Shown here: one piece after another, positions 1 to 11,351 of the stretch | Layout of the letters: each line of letters begins with the position of its first letter | How positions within the stretch are numbered: the stretch's first letter is position 1 | Assembly: GCA_001986395.2 (NCBI GenBank) | Contig: MQVO02000052.1 | Location: 1 to 64,000, forward strand | Length of the DNA stretch: 64,000 nt | Origin: Irpex lacteus | Taxonomy: Eukaryota; Basidiomycota; Agaricomycetes; Polyporales; Irpicaceae | Direction of reading: 5' to 3' | Translations under genes and position numbers: made by a program | The notes under the pieces: generated by a model | Databases searched by the model: none | What the model was told of the DNA's origin: nothing | Seen by the model: the letters and a program-made list of their open reading frames with translations, nothing else

Positions 1-14
1 GGATATGAACTTAC

Positions 15-1384
15 CCGTTCTTGCATCTTCCAGTTGGGAAGAACAAGCAGGGAGGCTTTCGACTGAGACCGAATGACGATCTGCGGGCGCTTCCTCGACG
101 ATTATGGTAAGACTCCCTGTGTGGAGGTGCATACATATCCGATTGCGGATGTATCGTCGGTGATTTGGGCGACGTGGCAGGGTCATGATGGTTGCCATTG
201 GGTAATACACCTGATGTGGATAGGCAACGGGCGGGATGGTATATTGCGATGGTCCTGGTACGATCGTGCTTGGCGATGTGGGCGGATATATCGCTTGTTG
301 AGGGAATGAGGTCCTGAGATGGGTGAGTGTGCAGGAATAGGGACCGGAACCGGGTGTCCATACTGCGGTGGCAGGCCATACGGGATAGGTGGAGGTGCAC
401 CACTGAAGGGTGGTGGTATGGGACCGGACACATCAGAAGGTGAGTGACCATGTATGACCTGAGGAGGGCCGCCTTGAGGCGGGGACTGTAGGAGAGAGAG
501 TGTGGGAGACACAGCGCTCACGGGGCGCCGTTGGTCGGGGGATGAAATGAGGGTGAGTGGACTGGATAGTAGGGCGGGTAAGGATGACCTGGCGACATGG
601 GATCAAAGTGAGGGGTACTGAGCCGGCGGGGGAAGGGGCCCTTGTATGTACGGTGCTTGCGGGTGAGCGAAGATACATGAGGTACCAAACCGACAGGCAG
701 GGTAGTATCTGCATGGAATCATACGGGCGATCTCAGGCGGAGGGAGTTGACCAAAGCCGCCAGCACCATTGTGGTCGACAAAGTGAGGGGGAGGTGGGGG
801 ATAGTATGCGAGACCTCCCTCTGGCAGCATGGGTGGGGGCGGCAAGGGCATTCCAGGGGTAGTACGGTCCAGGGGGAGGAGGGTAATATTCCTTAGCCAT
901 GTCACCATTGAGTTCATGCGTGTAGCCTGGCTCCGATGGTACTCCGTGGGGCACTATTTTGTTTCTCGCGGCTGAGAGAATCTCGAGAATGGCGGGGTCT
1001 GAGGTGTGCTGCTCTGGGGGGCCGTGGCTCGAGGGATGGGTAGGATCAGCGCCTGAAGCAAACCACGCGTGTCATTAGCTCAGGACTAGTAAAAATCAAG
1101 AGAAGCACACTGATAGTAACAGATGGATGCCGACCTTTTTCTATCAACGCCCGCACGACCTCTACGTGGCGTTCTTCACCGCTTCAATGAGGGTGTGCTG
1201 CCAGCGTGATCTGTCCATGACCGAATCCGATGCAGGAGATGTGAGGACCGGGTGACGATGTGCTGTGAGTGGTTTGATGCTGCGTACCTTGAACCTCCAA
1301 ATCCGCGGGCGAGGATTCGTTCAGGAGCTCGTTGAGCTTGTCGAGGTCGCCATCTGAGCTAGCTTTCCAGAGAGCAGACACCAT
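15..1384 (-). pseudogene. Ankyrin-repeat / CCCH zinc-finger protein, frameshifted, 3' end outside window
   Basis: Reading leftward from the ATG at 1384, exon 1 (to 1288) encodes MVSALWKASSDGDLDKLNEL, an ankyrin-type start. An intron (1287-1211) is followed by an ankyrin repeat with the core HVEVVRALIEKG. After a second intron comes a long Pro/Tyr-rich region, a CCCH finger (C-x5-C-x5-C-x3-H, PCRYYPACRFGTSCIFAH) near 660-710, more Pro-rich sequence, and the start of a second finger (PCLFFPTGRCKNG) ending at a GTAAGT donor at the window edge. The family is probably RNA-binding. No single frame reads through: about seven one-base indels are needed (near 1190, 1170, 857, 613, 523, 308 and 183), mostly in C/G runs. 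Either the gene is decaying or the assembly is poor here. Family assignment is firm; gene state is not. Confidence 0.7.
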
Positions 1385-1688
1385 TGGGATTCAGACAGCG
1401 AGAACTGGAAGCAAAAGAGTCGATGTGAGCCTGAGAGTGCGACAAAGCAAGTCCCGAGAGCTAAGCACCTTGCGGAGTTTTGGACGAAAGGAGGAGGAGA
1501 GGAAGGTCAGGAGGAGGTTGAGCTGTCTGCACGAAATTACCGCTCGGACACCAGCCAAGGCCCGCCACGAAATTTTCGGGCGGAATTGGGCGCTAACACG
1601 CTCATCCGCCGATGAACCGACCGTCAGATGAGATCGAGATGATTGATCTGCCGGATATGGCAGGCGACGAGTTCGCACTGCCTGCCAT
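1385..1688. other. Intergenic, no gene seen
   Basis: This holds the 5' flank of the ankyrin/CCCH gene and the 3' flank of the glycerol-3-phosphate dehydrogenase gene. I see no recognisable element in it. Confidence 0.5.
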
Positions 1689-3311
1689 TCACAGCGCCAG
1701 CCTTCCGCTCTCTCCCGCATCCCTGATTGCTATTAATTTTTGCCCTTTGCTACGATACATAGGCTGACTAAACACGCTAACGAACACTCTCACGCAGAAA
1801 AGCCCAAGCTTCTCCAGCAGCTGGCGAGCTGGTTTCCCCACCGACGGTAGATCTAGCTCCTTCACAGGCGGCCATGCCAATAGCTCTCGTGCCCGCTTTT
1901 CTACTTCCTGGCCTGCGATTTTCCGGCAAATAATCAGCAATCAGTCCGCGAAGCATCTGCATGGCTACACATACCTCCGTGCAAAACATCATAAACCTGC
2001 CGGTAATCACATGTAAATTAGCGACCTCACACCAGCGAATAAAAGATTGCACATACCGCATTGGCTATCGGCGCGTTGATACCCAGCCCATCCAGCACCT
2101 CTTGCAAGCCTTTGGAAGTCGTGACACCTTCGGCAACACTCCCAAGTGTTTCGATGATGTAATCAAGCTTTTCCCCCTTGCCAAGGCGGTGGCCCACTGT
2201 GTAGTTTCGACTCGTTGACGAGCTACAGGTCAGGAACAGATCTCCCACACCAGCGAGCGATAGGAAGGTGAGTGGTGAAGCTCCGTACGCTGTACCTATC
2301 CTTGTCATCTCGGCCAGTCCTCGCGTAATCAACACTTCGTAAACCATACGTCAATAACGCGTCAATAATGAGCGAATCAGAAACAGAGGCGTACTAGCTC
2401 GAGTGTTATTTTCGAAACCCAGTCCATCTGCGATGCCAGTTGCGATAGCGTACACGTTCTTCAACGCCCCGGCCAGTTCGACACCAATGGGATCACCACC
2501 CACATAGCTAAGGTTCTGCCAATCGGCGAATGAAAGGAGTAATCATGAACTGAGTCTCTCACCACCGGAACCATGGCTGATGGAATACGTCCGACGCTCT
2601 CTGAGCGTGTGCTTCTGACAGCGACACCACTGACACCGAAGTAGGCTGTCGCTTGACGACTATATACATTGAGGACAATGATCCAATCGATAACAGCGCT
2701 CACTCACTTTCACTGGCGAATGATGGTCCTGACTGGTTGACGTATATCACGTCCTTCACATAGATGTGAACCGAGAAGACTTACTATGAACGTGGAGACT
2801 TTCGCCACCTCAGGCCCGCATGTGTCTGCAATAATGTCAAGCGTGAGGGCCTGTGTACCGATCTCAATACCCTTATTGACGAAAATCATTAACGGGAGCT
2901 TTTCAAGATTCAAAGTCGGCTTCAAGGATGTAAGCGTCTCTCTTGTGAAGGGCATCTCGTAAAATCAGCTTCTGTCGCGGTGACTCGAGTGAATGGAGAA
3001 GCGCACCTGACGCCTTGTGTTGGAATAGCGAACAACAACACATCCATGCTCTGCACCATTTGAGATGACGGGAACTCGGGGCCAACCGCTTGAACACAAT
3101 CAGGAAAGACATGGTCTTTCAAAAACTGTGGGTTCTTGCGATGCAGATTGAAATGTTTGACAATGGACTCATCCCGAGACCACATAAACACTTCGTGCAA
3201 GGAGTCCCCAAGGTGATCCGCAAGGCAGCTCCCAAAGTTTCCAGCACCAAAGATCAACACTTTGGACTTGTCACTGGCCGTCCTAGGAGACGGGGGAGGC
3301 ATTTCGAACAT
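1689..3311 (-). CDS. Glycerol-3-phosphate dehydrogenase [NAD(P)+], GpsA type
   Basis: Interconverts dihydroxyacetone phosphate and sn-glycerol 3-phosphate, feeding glycerolipid and glycerol synthesis. The N-terminus has the Rossmann motif FGAGNFGS, followed by [47 protein letters not shown] and [21 protein letters not shown]. The last two blocks are the pattern of bacterial/plastid GpsA rather than yeast Gpd1. At least five short introns join in frame: for example the exon ending GVR joins ETLTSLKP, and the exon ending PWFR joins CYVGGDP. Start chosen at MFEMPPPSP; a stop-free Arg/Ser-rich stretch upstream may be an N-terminal presequence (see findings). The last exon after NAV is less certain, so the 3' end may differ. 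Confidence 0.88.
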
Positions 3312-3871
3312 GGCTGGCTTGACGAGACGATCGCGGATGGAGGCAGAGGAATTAAAGTTGGCTTGGGGACCTCCAAAGCGACACTGGGGTATCAGAGCAA
3401 CACGTGGTGTGCGGCAGAAGTAGGACAGCAGGTGTGTCCTTCGGGAGTGCGTCAGTGCACGAACTGTGCGTGGCCAAAATGTGGGGGCCAGACTGTGCAG
3501 TTTCCGATTTCAATATTCCTATGCCGAGAACACGATGGTGGTTAGAAGGTAACGACTTGAGGCACTGAACTGGAGGATTGTACCTTTAAGTATGAAGTTC
3601 TACCCCAACCTTGTCATATGCGTGCTGTCATGGCCCCGTAAATACATTTAGCGCCCAGGGGCTGCAGCCACGTGGTGCTCCGCCTCTTCGGCCGCCTCCA
3701 CGACAGCGAACAGCGCGCAACCGCTCATCGCAGCCTCTGCTTTACACCCTCTCCGCTCTTCATCTTCGTTATTCTACTTCGCTTTGCAAGCACTCACATT
3801 CTTTCTCTGTACCCTCGGAAACTTCTTGCTATTCTTGTAATTCGCCATTCAACATTCTCAGCATCGCCGTA
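3312..3871. promoter_or_regulatory. Divergent promoter region between the G3P dehydrogenase and Sed5 genes
   Basis: This 560-bp gap separates two divergently read genes and must hold both promoters. No clear TATA element stands out. The part up to about 3515 on the minus strand is open in the dehydrogenase frame and may be coding. A pyrimidine-rich stretch (about 3735-3860) precedes the Sed5 start. Confidence 0.45.
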
Positions 3872-5236
3872 ATGCCAGTCCAGGATCGCACCAACGAGTT
3901 CCGGGCCTGTGTAGAGTCCATTCGAAATAGGTCGTCATTGCCACCACGCGGGTCAGAAGCAAAGCAACGTCTACTACAGTCGCAGGGAAAGGAGGGAGAT
4001 GGGAAGTCAGAGTTCACTAGGATGGCGAACGCTATTGCCAAGGATATCAGCAGCACGGGTATAAAGCTGGGCAAGCTCGCTCAATGTGAGTAGTCTCGTT
4101 TCTGTGGCGTAGAGGCACTTGCTTATATCATGCAGTGGCAAAGCGAAAGACCCTCTTCGATGATCGCCCGGTGGAGATCAGCGTATGCCCCTTGCTCACG
4201 TCTTGTTGACTGCGACACCGAATCACTCATGCCGGACGTTGGTAGGAACTAACCTACATCATCAAGCAGGACATCGCAAGCGTAAACAAGCAGATAGCAT
4301 CCTTGCAGTCATATGTCAAAAACCGCAGTGCACATAATACTTCGAAGACCACGGAGAGCAAGCTCATAGACGAACACAACCACAACGTCGTGATGCTTCT
4401 TCAGAGCAAGCTTGCGGATACCAGTATGACCTTCAAAGATGTACTCGAGATCCGAACGCAGGTGTGTTTCCTGTCCGAATGCCTTTCACTGCCTGTGCCC
4501 TAAAGTCCTTGCAGAACATGAAGGAGTCGAAAGACCGCACAGAACAGTTCATGCACTCGACGTCCGCAGCGGCCAACCCTTCCTCGTCAAGTGAGCATAA
4601 GAAAAGAACACCGTCTAATAATAGCAAGAACCTGACACATACTCCCAGACTCCATTCTATTCGGAAATACCCAACGTAAGGATCCCATGGGCGACGGTTC
4701 ACTACAAGCGCCGAGGTTCGACCCCAAGGGCAAGAGCCGTGCTTCAACACCAGCAAATGGAGATATACTCGCATTGGACTTGGGGGCTGCGGAAGAAGGT
4801 ACGGCGAACCCAAATGGAGACGCCTTCATGCAGATGCAGTTGGTCGAGCAGCAGGTATGAGTCGTCATGTCCGTTAACCCCTTTCACAGTCATTAATAGC
4901 TCTCGCAGGACTCGTATATTCAGTCACGTTCAACAGCCATCGAATCCATCGAGTCAACTATAGCGGAGCTTGGTCAGATATTCACACAACTGGCTCAGAT
5001 GGTCGCAGAGCAGCGGGAAACTGTTCAGCGAATAGACGCAGATACGGTGGACATCGCAAGCAACGTCAGCGGCGCGCAGCGGGAATTGCTCAAGTACTAC
5101 GCGAGCATCTCGAGTAACCGGTGGCTCATGCTGAAGGTGTTCGGTGTACTGATTGTTTTCGTGAGTCGTCATACGAATGGTTTCCCTGCTGTAACTGACG
5201 GCATTATAGTTCCTTATCTTCATCCTAGTTTCGTGA
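3872..5236 (+). CDS. SED5: Syntaxin-5 / Sed5, Golgi Qa-SNARE
   Basis: t-SNARE for ER-to-Golgi and intra-Golgi vesicle fusion. The N-terminus MPVQDRTNEFRACVESIRNR is the Sed5 peptide bound by Sly1-type SM proteins. It is followed by an Habc region (AKDISSTGIKLGKLAQLAKR, LFDDRPVEIS), a linker, and a Qa-SNARE helix (ESTIAELGQIFTQLAQMVAE, with the zero-layer Gln in FTQLA). A C-terminal tail anchor (WLMLKVFGVLIVFFLIFILV) ends at TGA 5236. Introns interrupt after LAQ, after EIS, after EIRTQ, within the Ser-rich linker, near VEQQ and inside the tail anchor; all join in frame. This is the usual length and layout of the family. Confidence 0.93.
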
Positions 5237-5374
5237 GGTACGAGACGGGTGTTCTCATCATATGCGAGCGTACTCTTCTTCCATAGGCTCACGGACTTAT
5301 ATACGGTATGGCATAGATGAGTAATATGATTACAGATACCCGGAAGACAACCCAGCGAGGAAATGGCAAAGCAA

Positions 5375-6541
5375 TCAGCCAACAGGTATGGCGTTCACAC
5401 CCGTACCAAACGGTTTCGCAGGTCTCTTTGACTTCTTCTTCCCTCTCGTCCTCGTCTCAGCCTCTTTCTCGTCCGGTATCGACCATGTTCGCTTCGCTGC
5501 TGGTGCTTGATCCACTCCTGAAGTAGCAGAGTATCGCTGCGGTCGTTCCAAGTCTCGTACTTCCGCCTCGACATCCAGCGTTTTCTTCTGTTTCTCTAGC
5601 TTCTTTTTCTGTGCGTCGAATACTTCGTCAAAACCAAATTCGCGAAGAAGCGCAGATGAACTCACTCTTTGCTCATGCAACTCTTTATTGCGCTCCTTCA
5701 CCTTCGCCAACCTAACTTCACTCTTGCCTCCTCCTCCAGCAGTGAGTTCCACGTTTATCTGCCTGCCTTCTATCGTCGAGTGGTGTAGTTTGAGGGCCTC
5801 TTGCAGAGGGGGTTTTGACGTGAACTCGAGAAACGCGCAGCCTTTTGACTTGGCTACTGTTCTTCCCGGCTGAGGTTTCGGTGTCATGAGGCGGACTTCT
5901 GGGGGTGTAGCTGAAATGAGATGTCAATAAATGTCAAAGGATACTATGAGAGTGGTCTACGCACAGCAAGCCTTGGCAAAGTGCTCGCGTATCGTCTCTT
6001 TCGTTGTGGTGTATTTTAGATTGCCTGCAGCAAATGAATGAGCGCGAACGGGACACAGAGGAGTATTGCATAACGTACCGACAAACAGAATAAACCTCTG
6101 AGCCTTCCCTTTCTGGTTTGACTTGGATTCGGCCTCTCCTCCGTCACCATCACCCTCGTCATCGGCACCAACACCCCCACCACCCTCAACCTTTCTTTTC
6201 TTCTTCGTCTTGACTCCCTTCTCTCCCTTCTGCTCTCCCTTGCCCTTCGCCTTATCCTTATCCTCATCCACGTCCTCCCGCTTCCTCTTCTTCTTCCCCC
6301 CATCCACCACCTTCTCCACCCGTCCACTTCCTTTCTTACTACCCTCCTCGCTTTCCATAATACCAGCCTCCACTTGAGCCTCAGCAATATCCTGGTCCTC
6401 CATGATAGGCACATCGTTATCTTCTTCCTCTTCGCCTCCTAGTGCGGAAGCCTTGCCCTTGCCTTTTCCTTGACGTTCGCGAAAGGCGAGAGCCTTCTTT
6501 TGCTTCTTGGTGAGTTTGGAGGTGCTGGCGGACGAGCTCAT
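5375..6541 (-). CDS. Nop6-like RRM nucleolar protein
   Basis: Probable small-subunit ribosome-biogenesis RNA-binding protein. The N-terminal half is highly charged (KKQKKALAFRERQ, then acidic and Lys-rich blocks suiting a nucleolar protein). A single RRM follows: RNP2 is RFILFVGNLKY, and RNP1 is KSKGCAFLEFTS. The C-terminus is basic (KKKSKRPAKPFGTGVNAIPVG). Introns lie within FVG|GNLKY and after EHFAKAC. A 57-nt stretch beginning GTGAGT after KELHEQR and ending GACGCACAG is probably a third intron; because it is a multiple of three with no stop, it could also be read through. The Nop6 assignment rests on the single RRM with LKYTTTKETIREHF. Confidence 0.78.
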
Positions 6542-7110
6542 TTTCGCAGTATCTGGTGCGGAACCACCGTTGGACTCGTGTAGGGGGTGTGTTGCGCAGG
6601 TATATGACGTTTAGATACCGGTTAATATCTTGCGCAGTGAATTCAGAACAGAGTTGTGAATCAGAGATTAAACACTGCAGAGGGAGACCTTAAGTGAAGT
6701 AGCCACAGCGCTCGATCAACTTGAACTTCTTGAAGGCTACTGAAAGTTTCCTGCGTCTATCATATTCCCACGGCTGTCGGCAAAGCTCTTGGCACCCGAA
6801 CAAGTACCTCTGACTCCTGTGGCTGTGGTATCAAGAATGGATTCATTCTGGCACAGACAAACAACAACAACGATAGCATTCAAAGATCGACCAGGAAAAT
6901 TACATGGAGATTGCGCGTGAAGATTAGGATACGGGAGTGGTATATACTCAACACGAGCATGATACCAGTGGGATGAGGTGAGGAGGAAGATGCTGATACA
7001 ACATACGTCTACCCAGTCTCTACATGGCCTTCTAGATGATGCAGCGTCCATGAAGCCCTAGCGAGATTGTGAAAGGTGGGTATCAGGTGGCACGGTGGAG
7101 GGTGTGACAT
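6542..7110. other. Intergenic, no gene seen
   Basis: About 570 bp upstream of the Nop6-like gene and downstream of UBC12. Small open frames here show no recognisable protein features. Confidence 0.5.
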
Positions 7111-7972
7111 TTATTGAGCCGAGGCAAGCACGTTGTCGTAGCGTTTGCCTTTGAGAGAGCCCCCGCGCATCGTGGATCGGACGTTTCGTAGGAACTGGTC
7201 TCGGTCCCGGCGCATCTCTTCCGCAGCCTCTGCGCGAGTGAGTATTTGTGTTAGTCTACGTAGGAAGTTGCAGGATAGGTGAAGCGCAACTAACCCTTGT
7301 TAAGGGGATCATCGGCGTTTGGCTCGAGGAAGAGGTACTGTAGACCAGTCATGACTGCGTTCAGGTTCAGTACGGGCTTCCAGTCTTCTCGGAGGATGTT
7401 CAGGCAAACATTGCCATCAAGATCCAGGTTAGGGTGGTAAATCTAGTAAATATGTGGCGTTAGACGTGTATTACGCGTTAACAGAGTCAATAGTACGAAC
7501 AACTTGTGTGCACTTGACTTTTGGAGGCTCATGCGGATAGTTGTTGTTGATCTCGAACGAGAAGTTGTAAGTGCCGTCCTTGTACATGCCTGCCGAAGCG
7601 CAACATGTATGACTCAGTCGGTCGTTGAAAACGAGAGCAAGACGAGATGTACATACCTTCGTCTGGAGTGATCGTAAGTGTGAAGCTGAGAAGATTCTGA
7701 GGATCGGGGAAATATGTCTTCATGGTCGACGGAAGGTCAAGCTCTGTAAGATCTGTGTATGCGTGTTATTAGGCCATATAATGTGCTGCGCAAATGCAAA
7801 AGACATACCCTTTTGCACACGAATCTGGGCTGCACTTGTCTTTGGCTTCTTCTTCGCAGCCGCATCCTCCTTCTTCTTCATACTCCAGAGCTGCGAGGTC
7901 CGGACAGATCGATGTGAGAAAGGCCATTTGTATTGGGAGGACTGTTCGCGAGGATGCACGCACCGAGATCAT
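7111..7972 (-). CDS. UBC12: NEDD8-conjugating E2 enzyme Ubc12
   Basis: E2 that accepts NEDD8/Rub1 from its E1 and passes it to cullins, activating SCF-type ligases. The N-terminus [18 protein letters not shown] is the Ubc12-specific extension that docks on the NEDD8 E1. The UBC fold follows ([32 protein letters not shown]) with the active-site Cys in [19 protein letters not shown]. The C-terminus is [19 protein letters not shown]. The first coding exon is only nine bases (7972-7964, ATG ATC TCG), with exon 2 starting at 7890. Several short introns follow, including one before IYHPNLD and one after NADDPLNK. Length, about 180 residues, fits the family. Confidence 0.94.
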
Positions 7973-8310
7973 GTTGTAGATGTTGTATAAGTGTAGTTGG
8001 CAACGACGATGGTGGTGGTTAGAGGTAAAGAATCTTGTAGTGGCGGGTGAGGATGGAAGTTGTAGTATAGCTTGAAGCTAGCGCTTATCCACACAGTGCC
8101 TCGCCCTGCCATCGTGGCCCGGCAAGATCGATCTGATCTCATCCACGTGGAAGTTAGCGCTGATATGCATAGATATGGATCACACGCCGCTCGAAGCCAC
8201 TTGAAGAGCATCCATGTGGCTTCGACAGTCACACTCTATTTTGTAATCGCAATCCAGAATGTTAACCGTGTCCTTTCTCTCTCTTGAACATCCATCACGA
8301 CTTGGCAGAC
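7973..8310. promoter_or_regulatory. Divergent promoter region, UBC12 and 2OG oxygenase
   Basis: A 338-bp gap between divergently read genes. No clear TATA box or repeat is visible. Confidence 0.45.
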
Positions 8311-9784
8311 ATGACAGACGTCGTCCTCCCCATCGTTGACCTCGACGTTTTCCTCACACAGCCCGCTGAATCGCCTGCCGTAGCCGCAGAATGTAAGAAG
8401 GTAAACAAGCTGGCTGTCCATAACCGCGGAAACAAAGTAAAGATGTGTTTTTTATCTGAATACTCTGATATCTAGGCAGCCGAAGCACTGATCACCTATG
8501 GTGCATTGCTTCTGCACGACTCTCGCGTCTCCGAGGAGGACAACAACGTCTTCCTTGATCTTATGGAGGACTACTTTGCTCTCCCAGGGGAGGAGCTCAA
8601 GAAAGACGAGCGACCGGAGCTTGGATATCAAGTGCGTGTTATCTGACTGTTCATTAATCTCGTCTCATAGTTACCTATCTTGCCAGGTGGGTGTCACTCT
8701 GGAAAACACCGAAAAGCCCAAGTGCGCAGTGGACGAACCCTGTTTGGACGTAATTGCACGCTTGGAGCCCTCAGAGCGACCACTCGACATAACGGCACAC
8801 AGTCCGGATCCAAAATGCAGGTTCTTTTGGAAAATGAGCGACAAGCCTCCGTACGAGACGCAGTTCCCTGGTCTCAACGCTCCGAACGTCGTTCCGCAGG
8901 CTCCAAGCATTCATGACAGATGGACACCAATCATGGAAAAATGGGGCCAGTCAATGAGAAATGCGTGAGTTATTCGATATTTTTGCATATCTCATGCGCA
9001 TAACATGCTCGTAACAGCGTTGAGAATCTCGGTGAGATGGCGGCCCTCGGACTGGGGCTGCCTCAAGGGGCTTTCAAGGAGGCAGGCCAATATGGGTATG
9101 CTGAATATATTCTTGACTATCTATTTGAACGGCTCTCCTGATATCTTGCCCAGCCCTCATTTGTTGGCACCCACTGCCTCTGACCTGGTCAAGTATGGAA
9201 AGGAGGACACCATCCTTGCGGGATTCCACACCGATCTAAACTTCCTTACTATCCATGGACGTTCACGGTATCCGGGGTTGAACATCTGGGCTCGCAACAC
9301 TGGAAAGCGTATCCCTGTAAGGTTCCCAACGGAAGGTCGTTATTTGCTCGTGCAGGCGGGTAAACAGCTGGAACATCTCAGCGGAGGTCTCATCAAGGCG
9401 GGTTTCCACGAAGTTGTAGTGAACAAAGCAACTCTCGAGGTCAGTTTTGACGTATCCATACACTACGACATGTCCCTCAAGTTAACGTTCACAGGCAATC
9501 GAGAGACGTAAAGCTCTAAACCGACCTCTCATCCGCATTTCCTCTACGTTCTTCTGGCATCTGTCCTCAGATTACGACCTCGCGCCCATCCCTTCTTTGC
9601 AGGCCCGAGCACAAGCTATCAGCGTGCAGTCTGTGCGTCCTGAGGTGCAGACCATCTACGAGCCGATGAAAGTTGGCCATCAGGTGCAAAAGTACGTCCT
9701 GAATTATCTTGCAAGGCATCGTCAGGAGTTGACTTATGCACCGTGAATCATAGTGAGCTTAAACATATTGCGCTCATGGCGTAA
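8311..9784 (+). CDS. 2-oxoglutarate/Fe(II)-dependent oxygenase, isopenicillin-N-synthase-like
   Basis: Non-haem iron oxygenase of the double-stranded beta-helix fold. The N-terminal part (LPIVDLDVFL, ALITYGALLLHDSRVSEEDN) resembles the DIOX_N domain. The core has the metal-binding H-x-D in AGFHTDLNFLTIHGRS (codons at about 9226-9234), a distal His in QLEHLSGG, and a 2-oxoglutarate-type Arg in IRISSTFF. The protein ends NELKHIALMA. Introns occur within ECKK|AAEAL, near LGYQ|VGVTL, after MRNA, before PHLLAPT, after ATLE and near the end; all join in frame. The substrate cannot be told from sequence, and no biosynthetic cluster surrounds it. Confidence 0.82.
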
Positions 9785-10164
9785 GTTGATGAGTTCCTTC
9801 TGCTGGCCGGCCGCTGGAACCGCATTTAATTTCTGGACTTCTGTATGTCATCTGGTCATCTGGTTCAAATGTGTTGAATTCTTGGATAATGGAATATATT
9901 GTACTGATAATGGCTCTACGCATGGGACGTACATAGGGGTATATCGAATAATACGTGTGATTCCAGGCTGAACCCTCCAAGAACTAATCTGTGCATATTA
10001 CGTATGTACACAGATTAGCGACATAGGGTGTCCATAAATTACAGACGCCGTTAGCGTAAGGCCTATAACACGAGAATAATCCAAAAAACACTCGCATAGC
10101 ATCATAAATTAGGATAACCTACTAAGATCCGTGCAAGTTCCACCTTTCTCACCTACACTCGCAG
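9785..10164. other. Intergenic, convergent 3' ends
   Basis: About 380 bp of AT-richer sequence between converging genes. No gene or repeat was recognised. Confidence 0.5.
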
Positions 10165-11351
10165 TCACTGTGGCCACCCAGTCTTCGGCATCAGCCTCTT
10201 TCTCTCAACAACCAGGGCCGACACGACAATCTCGTCCAACAGCGCCTCATCAGATGTCAGAACCCATAACTGCGTCGTGGGTGGACCGTTCAGAGTGACG
10301 GCACCGCCACCAGAGCTCGAAGTATTGTTGCTTAAAGTGCTATTGCGTCTTCCTTCTCTGGTAATTGGGGCTGCGAACAAGCCAACCTGGGCGTACGCAG
10401 CAGCGGCGGAAGTGAGAACGGCTATGATTGTGTGCGTAGGATCGTGGGATTGATAGCACTATAGAGTCGACAATGGGAAATTCAGAAGTCAGACAGTCGC
10501 CTGCAAGTTGGAAAGAGGTTGAAACTTTGTACACACGCTTGCTTTGTACGGGTTATCGTACTGCCAATGAAGCTGGAAGCGGCCTCGTTCCCAGTTCCAT
10601 CGGTCCTGCGAACACGTCCTGATGTCAGTATGGATTTGGCAAGGAAAATCCGATCAAATGCGCTCACTGGTGCAAGGCTCCTAACAACTCGAAAAGGTTT
10701 CAAAACGTCGTCGAGCTGATAGGCCGTATTGTCGGTGAACAGGGTTGGTGGGTCTCGGGAGGGGCCCATCCTAGGTAGAACACAACACAATTAGCTTACT
10801 CGATCTCCACGTAATCGAACTACTCACTCGAAAGTAGCAACAAGCCTCTCCGTCCTCCCACTTTCCACTGTCGTCACGAACGACGTCGGTACGAAACAAT
10901 TCGGGCTGACGCTGATGATATATAGTGGCGTCTGGAGCGCAGCCTTCCTTGGTGGGTATAACGCCATCGTGCCATTCCCTGTTGGTTTGAATATACATGT
11001 GCCTGGGACGGGGAGGTTCAACCTCTCTGATGGTGGGGGTAGTAGTTGTGATAGGGGGCCGTGTGGCGAATTCTCGGATGTGAGTGAAGATGGAGGAAGG
11101 AACTTGGGCACACCAAATGTGTTTGTTGACGGTGTAGAGGAGCTGGCGTGCGAGTATTGGTAGAGGTTGTGAGTTCTGACTGGTATGATTTCCGATGTGA
11201 AGTCGAAATTGGTGGAAGCGGTGGAAGAACCGCCATGCGACTCTTGGTGAGACCTCGCAGCTGCTTCGGATACGGACATGTACGAGATATCTGAGTTCGC
11301 GCTGTTGCTTGTTGACAGCGCACCTAGAGATGATTTGGAGGATAACATCAT
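10165..11351 (-). CDS. Unrecognised basidiomycete protein, tandem copy 2
   Basis: Function unknown. A Ser/Thr-rich N-terminal half leads to LPVPGTCIFKPTGNGTMALYPP, TPLYIISVSPNCFVPTSFVTTV and RLVATFEMGPSRDPPTLFTDN. After an intron come DRWNWERGRFQLHWQYDN and, in the last exon, LLDEIVVSALVVERKRL. The order of motifs and the intron positions match the neighbour at 12687-14132, so the two arose by tandem duplication. The general build (small beta-rich domain with W-x-W, ending in an E-rich helix) recalls uncharacterised fungal DUF families, but I cannot assign one. Start chosen at MMLSSKSSL (11351); an upstream 5' exon is possible. Confidence 0.6.

Noticed and set aside
502..537. 36-nt GTGAGC...CTACAG segment in the ankyrin/CCCH gene resembling an intron
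   Set aside because: Removing it still leaves the two sides out of frame, so it does not explain the frameshift there.
3090..3545. 151-codon plus-strand open frame over the G3P dehydrogenase start
   Set aside because: Opposite a clear conserved gene; no recognisable domain.
7625..7990. 121-codon plus-strand open frame
   Set aside because: Lies antisense to UBC12 exons and introns; no motif.
11018..11323. Ser/Thr/Pro-rich open frame overlapping tandem copy 2 in another frame
   Set aside because: Shadow of the low-complexity N-terminal coding region of the real gene.
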